A stretch of 64,000 nucleotides of DNA from Cupriavidus respiraculi (GCF_914271545.1 NZ_CAJZAH010000002.1:744001-808000); one strand, 5' to 3'; positions 8,813 to 18,353 are shown, counted from the first letter of the stretch. Notes: generated from the sequence alone by a model not told the origin. A program made the numbers and translations.

Positions 8813-8846
8813 AAAAAAAACCGCGCCGGACATCGGGCGCGGTTTT
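8813..8846 (-). terminator. Rho-independent terminator after the acyl-CoA dehydrogenase pair
   Basis: Stem CCGCGCC (8821-8827) with GGCGCGG (8836-8842), extended by A/T pairs, followed on the minus strand by eight T residues (plus-strand A-run 8813-8820). It lies ten bases past the stop codon of the gene at 8857. Confidence 0.85.
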
Positions 8847-8856
8847 CGCGGGGCGC

Positions 8857-9975
8857 TCAGGCAGCCTGCTGGAAGGCTGGCTGCGCGGCGAAGCGGCCAA
8901 GGTGGTGGTCGACGTCGCCGAAGGTGGTGTTGATCAGCGTCAGCCGCTTGAACATGTGCGCGGCCGGCAGCTCGTCGGTCACGCCCATGCCGCCATGGAT
9001 CTGCACCGCCTCCTGTCCCACCGAGCGGGCAGCCTGCCCCACCCTCGCCTTCGCCGCGGACACGTAGCGGCGGCGCTCCTCGGGGCTGGCGTCGTCGAAG
9101 CGCGCCGCGGCCAGCAGCGTGATCGAGCGCGACTGCTCGGCGTGGATGAACATCTCCACCATGCGGTGCTGCAGCGCCTGGAAGCGCGCGATGGGCACGC
9201 CGAACTGCTGGCGTGTCTTCGCGTACTCGACGGTCGCGGCCGACAGCGTGTCGATCACGCCCACGGCTTCCGCGCACAGCAGCACGGCGGCGTAGTCGGC
9301 GACCTGCTCCAGCAGCGGCCAGCCCTGCCCCTCGGCGCCGAGCAGCTCGCCCTGCGCGTCCTGGAACGTGATATCCGCCGCGCGCAGATTGTCGATCGTG
9401 CGGTAGTCCTGGATCGAGACACCGCTGGCGCCGGCATCGACCAGGTACAGCGAGATGCCGTCCGTGTCCGCATCGGCGCCGCTGGTGCGGGCCGAGACGA
9501 TCAGCTTGCCGGCCTGCGCGCCGTGGATCGCCACCACCTTGCGGCCGTTGAGCTTGCCGCCCTTGGCCGTCACGCGCACGTCGTTCAGCGCGTAGCGGGC
9601 ATGGGGCTCGTTGAAGGCCGTGGCGAGCTTGAGTTCGCCGCCGGCCACCTGTTCCAGCACGGCATCCTGGCCGCCGGCGAGGCGCAGCGCATAGGCGCCG
9701 GTGACGGTCGCCAGGTACGGCTCGACCACGAGGCCGCGGCCCAACTCCTGCATCACCACCATCATGTCCACGGCGGTGCCGGAGAAACCGCCCTGCGCTT
9801 CGGGCACGGGCAGGGCCGTCAGGCCGATCTCGGCCAGCGCGCCCCAGGCGCTGTCGCTGTAGCCGGCCGCGCTCTTGATGCCGGTCTTGCGGGTTTCGAA
9901 GTCGTAGCTCTTCTCGACGAAGCGGCGCACCGCGTCGGCCAGCTGCTTCTGTTCGTCGCTCAGATTGAAGTCCAT
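8857..9975 (-). CDS. Acyl-CoA dehydrogenase, PimD-like small subunit
   Basis: 372 residues of the acyl-CoA dehydrogenase fold: N-terminal helical domain (MDFNLSDEQKQLADAVRRFV), a central beta domain, and a C-terminal helical domain with YAKTRQQFGVPIARFQALQH and QIHGGMGVTDELPAAH. Such enzymes use FAD to form the 2,3-double bond of acyl-CoA. Length and style resemble the small partner of the PimC/PimD pair used for dicarboxyl-CoA degradation. The partner gene is immediately upstream (22-base gap), supporting a heteromeric enzyme. Substrate not determinable from sequence. Confidence 0.88.
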   Translation of the reverse strand: MDFNLSDEQKQLADAVRRFVEKSYDFETRKTGIKSAAGYSDSAWGALAEIGLTALPVPEAQGGFSGTAVDMMVVMQELGRGLVVEPYLATVTGAYALRLAGGQDAVLEQVAGGELKLATAFNEPHARYALNDVRVTAKGGKLNGRKVVAIHGAQAGKLIVSARTSGADADTDGISLYLVDAGASGVSIQDYRTIDNLRAADITFQDAQGELLGAEGQGWPLLEQVADYAAVLLCAEAVGVIDTLSAATVEYAKTRQQFGVPIARFQALQHRMVEMFIHAEQSRSITLLAAARFDDASPEERRRYVSAAKARVGQAARSVGQEAVQIHGGMGVTDELPAAHMFKRLTLINTTFGDVDHHLGRFAAQPAFQQAA

Positions 9976-9997
9976 GTTCCTTATCTCCTCCCGCCCT

Positions 9998-11200
9998 TTA
10001 CAGACCCAGAATCATCTGGCTGATGATGTTCTTCTGGATTTCGTTGGACCCGCCATAGATCGAGGTCTTGCGATAGTTGAAGTAGTACGCGGCCAGCGGC
10101 GCGGCGTCGTCGTAGCCGGTCACCGCATGCTCGGTCTCGCATTCGAGATAGGGCTTGTCGAACGGCTGGGCGTAGGGGCCGACGGCTTCGACCATCAGCT
10201 CGGTCAGCATCTGCTGGATCTCGGTGCCCTTGATCTTGAGCAGCGATGCCTCGGGGCCGGGGCCCTTGCCGGCGCTCTCGCTCGACACCACGCGCAGCAC
10301 CGTGATCTCCAGCGCCATCAGCTCGATCTCGAGCGCGGCGACCTTGGCGCCGAATACCGGATCCTCCAGCAGCGGCTTGCCGTTCTTCTGCTGCTGGCGC
10401 GCCACGCGCTTGAGGAAGCCCAGTTCGCGCTTGGAGGCGCCCACGCGGGCGATGCCGGTGCGCTCGTGGCCGAGCAGGTATTTGGCATAGGTCCAGCCGC
10501 GGTTCTCGTCGCCCACGCGGTTTTCCACCGGCACCTGGACGTTGTCGAAGAACACCTCGTTCACCTCGTGCTCTTCGTCGAGCATGATGATCGGACGCAC
10601 CGTGATGCCGGGCGACTTCATGTCGATCAGCAGGAACGAGATGCCTTCCTGCTTCTTGGCCTGCGGGTCGGTGCGGACCAGGCAGAAGATCATGTCGGCG
10701 TGCTGGCCGAGCGTGGTCCAGGTCTTCTGGCCGTTGACGATGTAGTGCTTGCCGTCGGCAGTCAGCTCGGCGCGCGTCTTGACCGAGGCCAGGTCGGAAC
10801 CCGAGCCCGGCTCGGAATAACCCTGGCACCACCAGTCGGTGCAGTCGAGGATGCGGGGCAGGTAGTAGCGCTTCTGCTCTTCGCTGCCGTATTTCATGAT
10901 CACGGGCGCGACCATCGCGACGCCGAACGGCAGCACGCCGGGCGCGCCGACGCGGGCATTTTCCTCGTCCCAGATATGGCGCTGCGTGGCGTTCCAGCCG
11001 GTGCCGCCAAACTCGACCGGCCAGTGCGGCACGGACCAGCCCTTGGCGGCGAGGATCTTGTGCCAGCGCACCAGATCGTCGCGGTTCGGCCGGCGGTGAT
11101 TCAGAATCTTGTCGCGGATGTCCGCCGGCAGGTTGGCCTCCAGCCAGCTACGCACTTCCTCGCGGAACGCGTTGTCGGACGCCGAGTAGTTGAGATCCAT
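9998..11200 (-). CDS. Acyl-CoA dehydrogenase, PimC-like large subunit
   Basis: 400 residues from the ATG at 11198-11200. Recognisable parts are GWSVPHWPVEFGGTGW, the flavin-region motif GYSEPGSGSDLASVKTRA, WTTLGQHADMIF and the C-terminal YGGSNEIQKNIISQMILGL. It is the larger member of a two-gene acyl-CoA dehydrogenase pair, PimC-like by length and order. With the two nearby MaoC hydratases this gives the oxidation and hydration steps of a beta-oxidation-type pathway, but no thiolase or CoA ligase lies in this cluster. Confidence 0.88.
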   Translation of the reverse strand: MDLNYSASDNAFREEVRSWLEANLPADIRDKILNHRRPNRDDLVRWHKILAAKGWSVPHWPVEFGGTGWNATQRHIWDEENARVGAPGVLPFGVAMVAPVIMKYGSEEQKRYYLPRILDCTDWWCQGYSEPGSGSDLASVKTRAELTADGKHYIVNGQKTWTTLGQHADMIFCLVRTDPQAKKQEGISFLLIDMKSPGITVRPIIMLDEEHEVNEVFFDNVQVPVENRVGDENRGWTYAKYLLGHERTGIARVGASKRELGFLKRVARQQQKNGKPLLEDPVFGAKVAALEIELMALEITVLRVVSSESAGKGPGPEASLLKIKGTEIQQMLTELMVEAVGPYAQPFDKPYLECETEHAVTGYDDAAPLAAYYFNYRKTSIYGGSNEIQKNIISQMILGL

Positions 11201-11286
11201 GCCCGTCTCCAGTGATGCCGGCGTGGACCGGCAATTGTTCTCTCTTGCGCGCCTTGCGCACCAGAGAGGCGGGCACAGGGCGCTGT

Positions 11287-11748
11287 TCAGTGAGCCGTCT
11301 GCTTCAACGCAGCCGGCACCACGAGCGGAAACGTATCGATGCCCTCGTCGGCCAGCGCCCTCACCTCTTCGGGGGACGCCGTGCCGCGGATGCCGCGCTC
11401 GGGCGCTTCCTCGTAGTGGATGCGCCGCGCCTCTTCGGCGAAACGCTCCCCAACGTCCTCGGTCCTGGCCAGCACCGGCCCCCCCCCCTGCAGATCCCGC
11501 GAGGGCCGCGCCGCGGGGCCCGCGCGGGCCGCGCGGCGGGGGGCGGCCGGCGCGGCGCTGGCCTTCGGTTCCGTGGCGGCGCCCCGCAGGTTCAGCCGCG
11601 GTGCGCTCGGCAAGCGGGACACCGACTGGTCGCCGCAGACCGGACATTGGACGAGTTCACGCGAAATCTGCGATTGCGCATCGTCTTCCGAAGCAAACCA
11701 GCCCTCGAAACGATGGTCATGCGCGCAGCGCAGGTTGAGCACCTTCAT
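11287..11748 (-). CDS. DUF1178 family protein
   Basis: 153 residues. The opening MKVLNLRCAHDHRFEGWFAS and the CPVCG pair at about residues 35-38 are characteristic of the DUF1178 family, small proteins of unknown function with potential metal-binding cysteines. The centre (about residues 52-90) is Ala/Pro/Arg-rich and probably disordered; its codons contain a run of ten G (plus-strand C 11479-11488). The C-terminus (YEEAPERGIRGTASPEEVRALADEGID) is the second conserved block. Biological role unknown. Confidence 0.85.
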   Translation of the reverse strand: MKVLNLRCAHDHRFEGWFASEDDAQSQISRELVQCPVCGDQSVSRLPSAPRLNLRGAATEPKASAAPAAPRRAARAGPAARPSRDLQGGGPVLARTEDVGERFAEEARRIHYEEAPERGIRGTASPEEVRALADEGIDTFPLVVPAALKQTAH

Positions 11749-11882
11749 GATGTTTCCAGCCCGTCGAAAGCAATATTAGCCGTGATTGCAAGTTTTGTGA
11801 ACGGTCGTTCTAATTTTTGTTCGACCCGAGTCATGGCCATCCCGCGCGCCGCCCCGCGGGCCCGCGGGACCGAGGGTTTCCC

Positions 11883-12512
11883 CTAGGCCGGGACCGGCTG
11901 CTCGCCCGGCTGCCATTGCCCGGAGAGTACCTTTTCCAGCCAGAAGGCGCCGATGATGGTCTTCACGTCGGAAATGCGGCCGGAACGGACCCAATCAAGG
12001 ACCTGGCCGGCCGGCACGAGAAACGTCTCGATGAATTCGCCGTCGTCGAGCGCCGCGGCGCCGGCGGTCAGCTCGCGCGCCAGGAAGATATCGATGAATT
12101 CGGTGGAGTAGGAGATGACCGGATGAATGCGCGTCAGATAGTCCCAGCGCGCCGCGACGTAGCCGGTCTCCTCGCGCAGCTCGCGCTCGCCGCAGCGCTG
12201 GGCGCCCTCGGCGGGATCCAGCTTGCCGGCGGGAAACTCGAGCATGACCTGCCCCATCGGATAGCGGAATTGGCGCTCCATCAGCACCGTGCCGTCGTCG
12301 AACAGCGGGATCATCATCACCGCACCGGGATGCAGCACGTACTCTCGTCCCGTGTGCTTGCCGTCCGGCAGCTTGACGATGTCCTGCTTCAGTGTGAGGA
12401 ATTTGCCCTGGTGAACGGTGGCCGAGGCGACGCAGACTTCCTTCAGCGCGTCGTCGTTGGCGGCGTCGGCCGCATCGGCGGCGTGGCTCTGTTGTGTCGT
12501 CTTGTCGACCAT
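11883..12512 (-). CDS. NUDIX hydrolase, ADP-ribose pyrophosphatase type
   Basis: 209 residues. A complete Nudix box is present at residues 96-118 (G-x5-E-x7-REUxEExGU, here with RELREETGY), preceded by YVLHPGAVMMIPL and followed by EFIDIFLARELT, the pattern of ADP-ribose/ADP-sugar pyrophosphatases. These hydrolyse ADP-ribose to AMP and ribose-5-phosphate, using magnesium bound by the box glutamates. The first 25 residues are polar and probably disordered. It sits downstream of the nuo operon, which feeds on NADH, but a functional link is speculative. Confidence 0.9.
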   Translation of the reverse strand: MVDKTTQQSHAADAADAANDDALKEVCVASATVHQGKFLTLKQDIVKLPDGKHTGREYVLHPGAVMMIPLFDDGTVLMERQFRYPMGQVMLEFPAGKLDPAEGAQRCGERELREETGYVAARWDYLTRIHPVISYSTEFIDIFLARELTAGAAALDDGEFIETFLVPAGQVLDWVRSGRISDVKTIIGAFWLEKVLSGQWQPGEQPVPA

Positions 12513-12560
12513 GGAAGCTCCGGGTGGGCGTGGCCGCGGAATGCTGTCCCGGTTCCGGCT

Positions 12561-12869
12561 TCAGGCCGCGCGATGTTTGACGAGGTATTGCCAGGTGTAG
12601 CCGGGGAAGGCGAACACCAGCATCATGCAGGCGGTAATGGCATAGAACTGCCAGCCCTGCGGAAAGACCGTGCCCAGCCCCGCTTCGACCGCGAAGCCTG
12701 CCACACCGACCACGGCGTAGCACACCAGCAGTTCGGCGGCGCGGATCCAGATCGACTTCCTGGCGCCGCGCAGCGGAATGATGCCGAACAGGCGCTGGTT
12801 GACGAACGGCAGGTTGGCACAGGCCAATGCCAGCAAGATGACAAACCAGCCGCCCGTCGATGCGTTCAT
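12561..12869 (-). CDS. DUF2818 family membrane protein
   Basis: 102 residues with about three hydrophobic segments (WFVILLALACANLPFV, LLVCYAVVGVAGFAV, FYAITACMMLVFAFPGY). Matches the DUF2818 family by its short length, by ANLPFVNQRLFG and by its position directly behind nuoN, a common betaproteobacterial arrangement. The ATG at 12867-12869 lies 17 bases past the nuoN stop. Function unknown; co-transcription with complex I genes suggests a role in its assembly or membrane context (inference). Confidence 0.82.
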   Translation of the reverse strand: MNASTGGWFVILLALACANLPFVNQRLFGIIPLRGARKSIWIRAAELLVCYAVVGVAGFAVEAGLGTVFPQGWQFYAITACMMLVFAFPGYTWQYLVKHRAA

Positions 12870-12886
12870 GGTGCTGCGGTGCCGGC

Positions 12887-14362
12887 TCAGGAGCCCAGCG
12901 ACGCGCGAATCGCCTGGTAGCACAGGTTCATCAAGGCGGCCGGGAAGATGCCCAGCGCGATGATGACCAGGCCGTTCAGGCTCAGCAGCGATTGCAGGCC
13001 GCCCGAAGCCTCGAGCTTTTCCTCGCCGGCCGGCACATCGAAGTACATCAGCTTGATGATGCGCAGGTAGTAGAACGCGCCGATCAGCGAGAACAGCACG
13101 GCCACCACGGCCAGCCAGCTCATGCCGGCCTGCACTACCGCCTGCAGCACCGCCAGCTTGGCGTAGAAGCCCATCGTCGGCGGCAGGCCGGCCAGCGAGA
13201 ACATCATCACCAGCATCAGCAGGGCGAACCACGGGTTCTTGCGCGACATGCCCTTCATGTCTTCCAGCGTCTCGGCCTCGAAACCCTTGCTGGTGCGCAG
13301 GAGGATGATGCCGAAGGTGCCGAGCGTGGTCAGCACGTAGGTAACCGCGTAGAACATCGAGGAGCCGTAGGCGCTGGCGGCACCGTCGACCTTGCCGCCG
13401 GCCACGCCGGACAGCATGCCCAGCAGCATGAAGCCCATGTGCGAGATGGTCGAATAGGCGAGCATCCGCTTCAGGTTGCTCTGCATGATGGCGGTCAGGT
13501 TGCCGATCGCCAGCGAGATCACGGCCAGCACGGTCAGCATCACCTGCCAGTCCACCGCCAGCGGCAGCAGGCCTTCGACCAGGATGCGCAGCATCATCGC
13601 GAACGCGGCCAGCTTCGGCGCGCCGGCGATCAGCAGCGTCACCGCGGTCGGCGAACCCTGGTACACGTCGGGAATCCACATGTGGAACGGTGCCGCGCCC
13701 AGCTTGAAGGCGATGCCGGCGACCAGGAACACCACGCCGAAGGCCAGCATGCTGGCGTTGACGCGACCCGACTCCACCACCTGGAAGACCGTGTTCAGGT
13801 CCAGCGAGCCGGTGGCGCCATACAGCATCGACATGCCATAGAGCAGGAAGCCCGACGACAGCGCGCCCAGCACGAAGTACTTCATCGCGGACTCGGAGGT
13901 CACGCGGGAATCGCGGCGCAGCGCGACCAGCGCGTAGGACGACAGCGACAGCAGTTCCAGGCCCAGATACAGCGTCAGGAAGTTGTTGCCGCTGATCATC
14001 ACGAACTGGCCCAGCATCGTGAACAGCGCCAGCATGTAGAACTCGCCGGCGAACATGTCACGGTCGGACAGGTAGCGGCGGGTATAGACCAGCGTGACGA
14101 ACATGGCGGCCGCCGAGAACGACGACAGCACATTGGCCATCGGGTCCACCACGACCAGCCGGGCGAAGCTGTAGTGCGTTTCACCGCCTGCCGCGTTGAT
14201 GCCGAACCAGACGGTCAGCACCAGCGTGATCAGCAGCGACAGCGGATAGGCGACGCTGGAGCGGTTCTTGCCGCGCGCCAGGTCGATCCAGTTGACCGCC
14301 GCGATGGCCAGCGCCGTGAAAATGATCGGGGCGACGGATGCCCAATTCGTGGACGATTGCAT
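12887..14362 (-). CDS. nuoN: NADH-quinone oxidoreductase subunit N
   Basis: 491 residues, antiporter-like membrane subunit of complex I with about 14 transmembrane helices. Landmarks: NNFLTLYLGLELLSLSSYALVAL with the conserved Glu, AMKYFVLGALSSGFLLYG, FKLGAAPFHMWIPDVYQGSP with the conserved Lys, and KRMLAYSTISHMGFMLLG. It pumps protons in concert with NuoL and NuoM. It is the last structural nuo gene, 18 bases after nuoM. Confidence 0.97.
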   Translation of the reverse strand: MQSSTNWASVAPIIFTALAIAAVNWIDLARGKNRSSVAYPLSLLITLVLTVWFGINAAGGETHYSFARLVVVDPMANVLSSFSAAAMFVTLVYTRRYLSDRDMFAGEFYMLALFTMLGQFVMISGNNFLTLYLGLELLSLSSYALVALRRDSRVTSESAMKYFVLGALSSGFLLYGMSMLYGATGSLDLNTVFQVVESGRVNASMLAFGVVFLVAGIAFKLGAAPFHMWIPDVYQGSPTAVTLLIAGAPKLAAFAMMLRILVEGLLPLAVDWQVMLTVLAVISLAIGNLTAIMQSNLKRMLAYSTISHMGFMLLGMLSGVAGGKVDGAASAYGSSMFYAVTYVLTTLGTFGIILLRTSKGFEAETLEDMKGMSRKNPWFALLMLVMMFSLAGLPPTMGFYAKLAVLQAVVQAGMSWLAVVAVLFSLIGAFYYLRIIKLMYFDVPAGEEKLEASGGLQSLLSLNGLVIIALGIFPAALMNLCYQAIRASLGS

Positions 14363-14380
14363 GTTTCGTTCTCTCCCTGC

Positions 14381-15847
14381 TTACAGCTTGGACTGCGCCA
14401 CGTGCGACAGCAGGTTGACGACCGACGCGTGCATCACGTCGGTAAAGGGTTTCGGATACAGGCCCATGTACAAGGTCATGGCGGCGAGCAGGCCGAGCAT
14501 GAAGAACTCGCGCTTGTTCAGGTCGATCAGGTCGGCCACGTGCTGGTGGCGCACCTCGCCGAAGATCACGCGCTTGACCATCCACAGCGAGTACGCTGCG
14601 CCCAGGATCAGCGCGGTGGCGGCCAGCAGGCCGATCCAGAAGTTGAACTTGACCGCGGCCAGGATCACCATGAACTCGCCGACAAAGCCCGAGGTCGCCG
14701 GCAGGCCGCAGTTGGCCATCGCGAAGAACACCGACAGCGCGGCGAACTTCGGCATGGTGTTGACCACGCCGCCGTAGTCGGCGATCTGGCGCGAATGCAC
14801 GCGGTCATACAGCACGCCGATGCAAAGGAACATGGCGCCCGAGATGAAGCCGTGCGAGATCATCTGCACGATGCCGCCCTCGATGCCCAGGTCGCTGAAG
14901 ATGAAGAAGCCCAGCGTCACGAAGCCCATGTGCGCGATCGACGAGTACGCGACCAGCTTCTTCATGTCCGCCTGCACCATGGCGACCAGGCCGATATAGA
15001 TCACGGCGATCAGCGAGATGGCGATGATGAAGGCGGCCAGCGAGTGGCTCGCATCCGGCGCGATCGGCAGCGAGAAGCGCAGGAAACCGTAGGCGCCCAG
15101 CTTCAGCATGATCGCGGCCAGCACCACCGAGCCGCCGGTCGGCGCCTCGACGTGGGCGTCGGGCAGCCAGGTGTGCACCGGCCACATCGGCACCTTGACC
15201 GCGAAGGCCATGAAGAAGGCCAGGAACAGCGCGATCTGCTCGTTCATGGTCAGGCGGACCTGATGCCATTCGAGGATCTCGAAGGTGCCGGTCTTGCTGT
15301 ACAGGTACAGCAGCGCGACCAGCGTCAGCAGCGAGCCCAGCAGCGTGTACAGGAAGAACTTGAAGGCCGCGTAGACGCGGTTCGGGCCGCCCCAGACACC
15401 GATGATGATGTACATCGGGATCAGCGTGGCCTCGAAGAACACGTAGAACAGCATGCCGTCGAGCGCGGCGAACACGCCGATCATGATGCCCGACAGGATC
15501 ATGAACGAGGCCATGTACGAGGCCACGCGGTCGGTGATCACTTCCCACGCGGCGATCACCACGATCACCGTGATGAAGGCGGTCAGCACCACGAACCACA
15601 TCGAGATGCCGTCGACACCGAGGTGGTAATTGATGTTGAAGCGCTCGATCCAGCTCCACTTCTCGACGAACTGCATGTTGGCGGTCGATCGGTCGAAGCC
15701 GAACACCAGCGGCAGCGTGACGAGGAAGCTGACCACCGAGCCGAACAGCGACATCCAGCGGACGAAGCCGGGGCTGCGATCGGAGCCGAAGGCCAGCACC
15801 AGCAGGCCGAAGAAGATTGGCAGCCAGACAGCGAATGAGAGAACCAT
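14381..15847 (-). CDS. nuoM: NADH-quinone oxidoreductase subunit M
   Basis: 488 residues, antiporter-like proton-pumping subunit of complex I. Typical motifs: FFEATLIPMYIIIGVWGG with the conserved Glu, FAVKVPMWPVHTWLPDAHVEAPTGGSV (conserved Lys and His), and KKLVAYSSIAHMGFVTLG. It lies 12 bases after nuoL and 18 before nuoN, in the canonical L-M-N order. Confidence 0.98.
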   Translation of the reverse strand: MVLSFAVWLPIFFGLLVLAFGSDRSPGFVRWMSLFGSVVSFLVTLPLVFGFDRSTANMQFVEKWSWIERFNINYHLGVDGISMWFVVLTAFITVIVVIAAWEVITDRVASYMASFMILSGIMIGVFAALDGMLFYVFFEATLIPMYIIIGVWGGPNRVYAAFKFFLYTLLGSLLTLVALLYLYSKTGTFEILEWHQVRLTMNEQIALFLAFFMAFAVKVPMWPVHTWLPDAHVEAPTGGSVVLAAIMLKLGAYGFLRFSLPIAPDASHSLAAFIIAISLIAVIYIGLVAMVQADMKKLVAYSSIAHMGFVTLGFFIFSDLGIEGGIVQMISHGFISGAMFLCIGVLYDRVHSRQIADYGGVVNTMPKFAALSVFFAMANCGLPATSGFVGEFMVILAAVKFNFWIGLLAATALILGAAYSLWMVKRVIFGEVRHQHVADLIDLNKREFFMLGLLAAMTLYMGLYPKPFTDVMHASVVNLLSHVAQSKL

Positions 15848-15859
15848 TTCTTGTTTTCC

Positions 15860-17962
15860 TTACTTGGTGCCCACAGCGCTAAACGAGCCAAACACCGTCA
15901 TCGAGAGCAGGATCAGCATGCCCAGGATCATCGCAAATGCGTAGTGATAGATATAACCGGACTGCAGGTGGCGGCTCGCCGCGGCGAACCAGCCGACCAC
16001 ACGGGCCGAGCCGTTGACGAACAGACCGTCGATCAGGCTCTGGTCGCCGCCCTTCCACAGGCCCGTGCCGAGCGCGCGGGCACCGCGGGCGAACACGGCC
16101 TGATTGAAGGCGTCCATGTAGTACTTGTTGTCGAGCAGGCGATACAGGCCCGAGAAGCGCTGCTGGATCGCGGCCGGAATATCGGGGCGCTTCATGTAGA
16201 AGAACCACGACAGCACCACCCCGGCGATCGCCAGCCACAGCACCGGCGTCTGCAGCGAATGGATGCCCATCGCTACCCAGCCGTGGAAGGCTTCGCCCAG
16301 CTCCTTCATGGCGTGATGGTTCTCGCCGACGTAGATCACATCCTGGAACGCCACGCCGTTCTTGAAGAAGTCGCCGAACAGCATCGGGTCGATGGCGATG
16401 GCGCCGATGATCACCGACGGGATCGCCAGCAGCACCAGCGGCAGCGTCACCACCCACGGCGACTCGTGCGGCTTCTGGCCCGGGGCCAGGCCGTGGTGAT
16501 GGTCGTCGCCGTGCGCTTCTTCCTCTTCCTCGTGGTGCGTCTCATGGCCATGGTGCGCATGGGCCTTGCCGAAACGCTCCTCGCCATGGAACACCAGGAA
16601 GTACATCCGGAACGAGTAGAACGCGGTCACGAAGACGCCGGCCAGCACGGCGAAGTAGGCGAAGCCCGAGCCGGCGATATGCGATTCGGCCACCGCCTCG
16701 ATGATCGAGTCCTTCGAGTAGAAGCCCGAGAAGAACGGGGTGCCGATCAGCGCGAGCGAACCGACCAGCGACGTCAGCCAGGTGATCGGCATGTACTTGC
16801 GCAGACCGCCCATGTTGCGGATGTCCTGGTCGTGGTGCATGCCGATGATCACCGAGCCGGCTGCCAGGAACAGCAGCGCCTTGAAGAACGCATGCGTCAT
16901 CAGGTGGAACACGGCGACCTGGTAGGCCGAGGCGCCCAGCGCGACGGTCATGTAGCCCAGCTGCGACAGCGTCGAGTACGCGACCACGCGCTTGATGTCG
17001 TTCTGGATGATGCCCAGGAAGCCCATGAACAGCGCGGTGATGGCGCCGATCACCAGCACGAACGACAGTGCGGCGTCCGACAGCTCGAACAGCGGCGACA
17101 TGCGCGCCACCATGAAGATGCCTGCCGTCACCATGGTCGCCGCGTGGATCAGCGCCGAGATCGGCGTCGGGCCTTCCATCGAGTCCGGCAACCACACGTG
17201 CAGCGGGAACTGCGCCGACTTGCCCATCGCGCCGATGAACAGGCAGATGCAGGCCACCGTCAGCATCATCCAGTCCGTGCCCGGAAAGGTGATCGTCGCC
17301 AGGTTGTCGCGCGCGGCGAACACCTCGGTGTAGTTCAGGCTGCCGGCGTAGGCCAGCAGCAGGCCGATGCCCAGGATGAAGCCGAAATCGCCCACCCGGT
17401 TGACCAGGAACGCCTTCATGTTGGCGAAGATGGCGGTCGGACGGGTGTACCAGAAGCCGATCAGCAGATACGAGACGAGACCCACCGCTTCCCAGCCGAA
17501 GAACAGCTGCAGGAAGTTGTTGCTCATCACCAGCATCAGCATCGAGAAGGTGAACAGAGAGATATAGGCGAAGAAGCGGTTATAGCCGGGATCGTCCTGC
17601 ATGTAGCCGACGGTGTAGATATGCACCATCAGCGACACGAACGTCACCACCACCATCATCATCGCGGTCAGCGAATCGACCAGGAAGCCGACCTCCATCT
17701 TCAGGTCGCCGACCACCATCCACTCGTACACCGTGCCGTTGAAGCTGGCGCCGTTGATCACGCCGTCCAGCACCATCAGCGACAGCAGGCACGAGATGGC
17801 CACGCCGAGGATGGTGACGGTGTGCGCGACCGCCCTGCCTCCACGGGACTCGGAGGAGATCAGGCCGAAAAACTTGGTGCCGAACAGCCCCGCGATGGCG
17901 GCGCCGACGAGCGGCGCCAGCGGAATCGCGAGCAGCAGGTTGGGGTTGAGCGTGGTTGCCAT
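15860..17962 (-). CDS. nuoL: NADH-quinone oxidoreductase subunit L
   Basis: 700 residues, the most distal antiporter-like subunit, expected to have 15-16 transmembrane helices and the long lateral helix at its C-terminus. Motifs include LQLFFGWEAVGLVSYLLIGFW, GKSAQFPLHVWLPDSMEGPTPISALIHAATMVTAG and KRVVAYSTLSQLGYM. Compared with enteric NuoL (about 613 residues) it is longer, partly because of a His/Glu-rich cytoplasmic or periplasmic loop at residues 467-490 (several HH and EEEEE runs). Spacing to nuoM is 12 bases. Confidence 0.97.
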   Translation of the reverse strand: MATTLNPNLLLAIPLAPLVGAAIAGLFGTKFFGLISSESRGGRAVAHTVTILGVAISCLLSLMVLDGVINGASFNGTVYEWMVVGDLKMEVGFLVDSLTAMMMVVVTFVSLMVHIYTVGYMQDDPGYNRFFAYISLFTFSMLMLVMSNNFLQLFFGWEAVGLVSYLLIGFWYTRPTAIFANMKAFLVNRVGDFGFILGIGLLLAYAGSLNYTEVFAARDNLATITFPGTDWMMLTVACICLFIGAMGKSAQFPLHVWLPDSMEGPTPISALIHAATMVTAGIFMVARMSPLFELSDAALSFVLVIGAITALFMGFLGIIQNDIKRVVAYSTLSQLGYMTVALGASAYQVAVFHLMTHAFFKALLFLAAGSVIIGMHHDQDIRNMGGLRKYMPITWLTSLVGSLALIGTPFFSGFYSKDSIIEAVAESHIAGSGFAYFAVLAGVFVTAFYSFRMYFLVFHGEERFGKAHAHHGHETHHEEEEEAHGDDHHHGLAPGQKPHESPWVVTLPLVLLAIPSVIIGAIAIDPMLFGDFFKNGVAFQDVIYVGENHHAMKELGEAFHGWVAMGIHSLQTPVLWLAIAGVVLSWFFYMKRPDIPAAIQQRFSGLYRLLDNKYYMDAFNQAVFARGARALGTGLWKGGDQSLIDGLFVNGSARVVGWFAAASRHLQSGYIYHYAFAMILGMLILLSMTVFGSFSAVGTK

Positions 17963-18032
17963 AGGACGCTTATTGGTGTGCGGTCGGTGAGCGGTCGGTG
18001 TGCATTGCTGGATTTGACATGGACGTCGGGCG

Positions 18033-18338
18033 TCAGCCCTTGAGCGCGTCCAGGTCGTCGACGTTGATCGTGTCCAGGTTGCGGAACAGCACGACCAGAA
18101 TCGCCAGACCGATTGCCGACTCCGCGGCGGCCACCGTCAGGATGAAGAAAACGAAGATCTGTCCGGCCAGGTCGCCCAGGTAATGCGAGAAGGCGACGAA
18201 ATTCATGTTGACCGCAAGCAGCATCAGTTCGAGCGCCATCAGCAGCACGATCACGTTCTTGCGGTTCAGGAAGATGCCCACGATGCTGATGGCGAACAGG
18301 ATGGCGCCGAGCACGAGGAAATGAGCGAGAGAAAGCAC
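18033..18338 (-). CDS. nuoK: NADH-quinone oxidoreductase subunit K
   Basis: 101 residues, three transmembrane helices; the usual NuoK length. [21 protein letters not shown] and [18 protein letters not shown] contain the conserved membrane glutamate used in proton transfer, and a second Glu lies in the [11 protein letters not shown] segment. Located 15 bases after nuoJ and 70 before nuoL. Confidence 0.98.
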   Translation of the reverse strand: MLSLAHFLVLGAILFAISIVGIFLNRKNVIVLLMALELMLLAVNMNFVAFSHYLGDLAGQIFVFFILTVAAAESAIGLAILVVLFRNLDTINVDDLDALKG

Positions 18339-18353
18339 GTCGGTCTCCGTTCT

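Noticed and set aside
12860-15838. A 992-residue plus-strand frame opposite nuoM and nuoN
   Set aside because: Shadow of membrane-protein genes; repetitive His/Gln/Asp text with no recognisable motif and no start signals.
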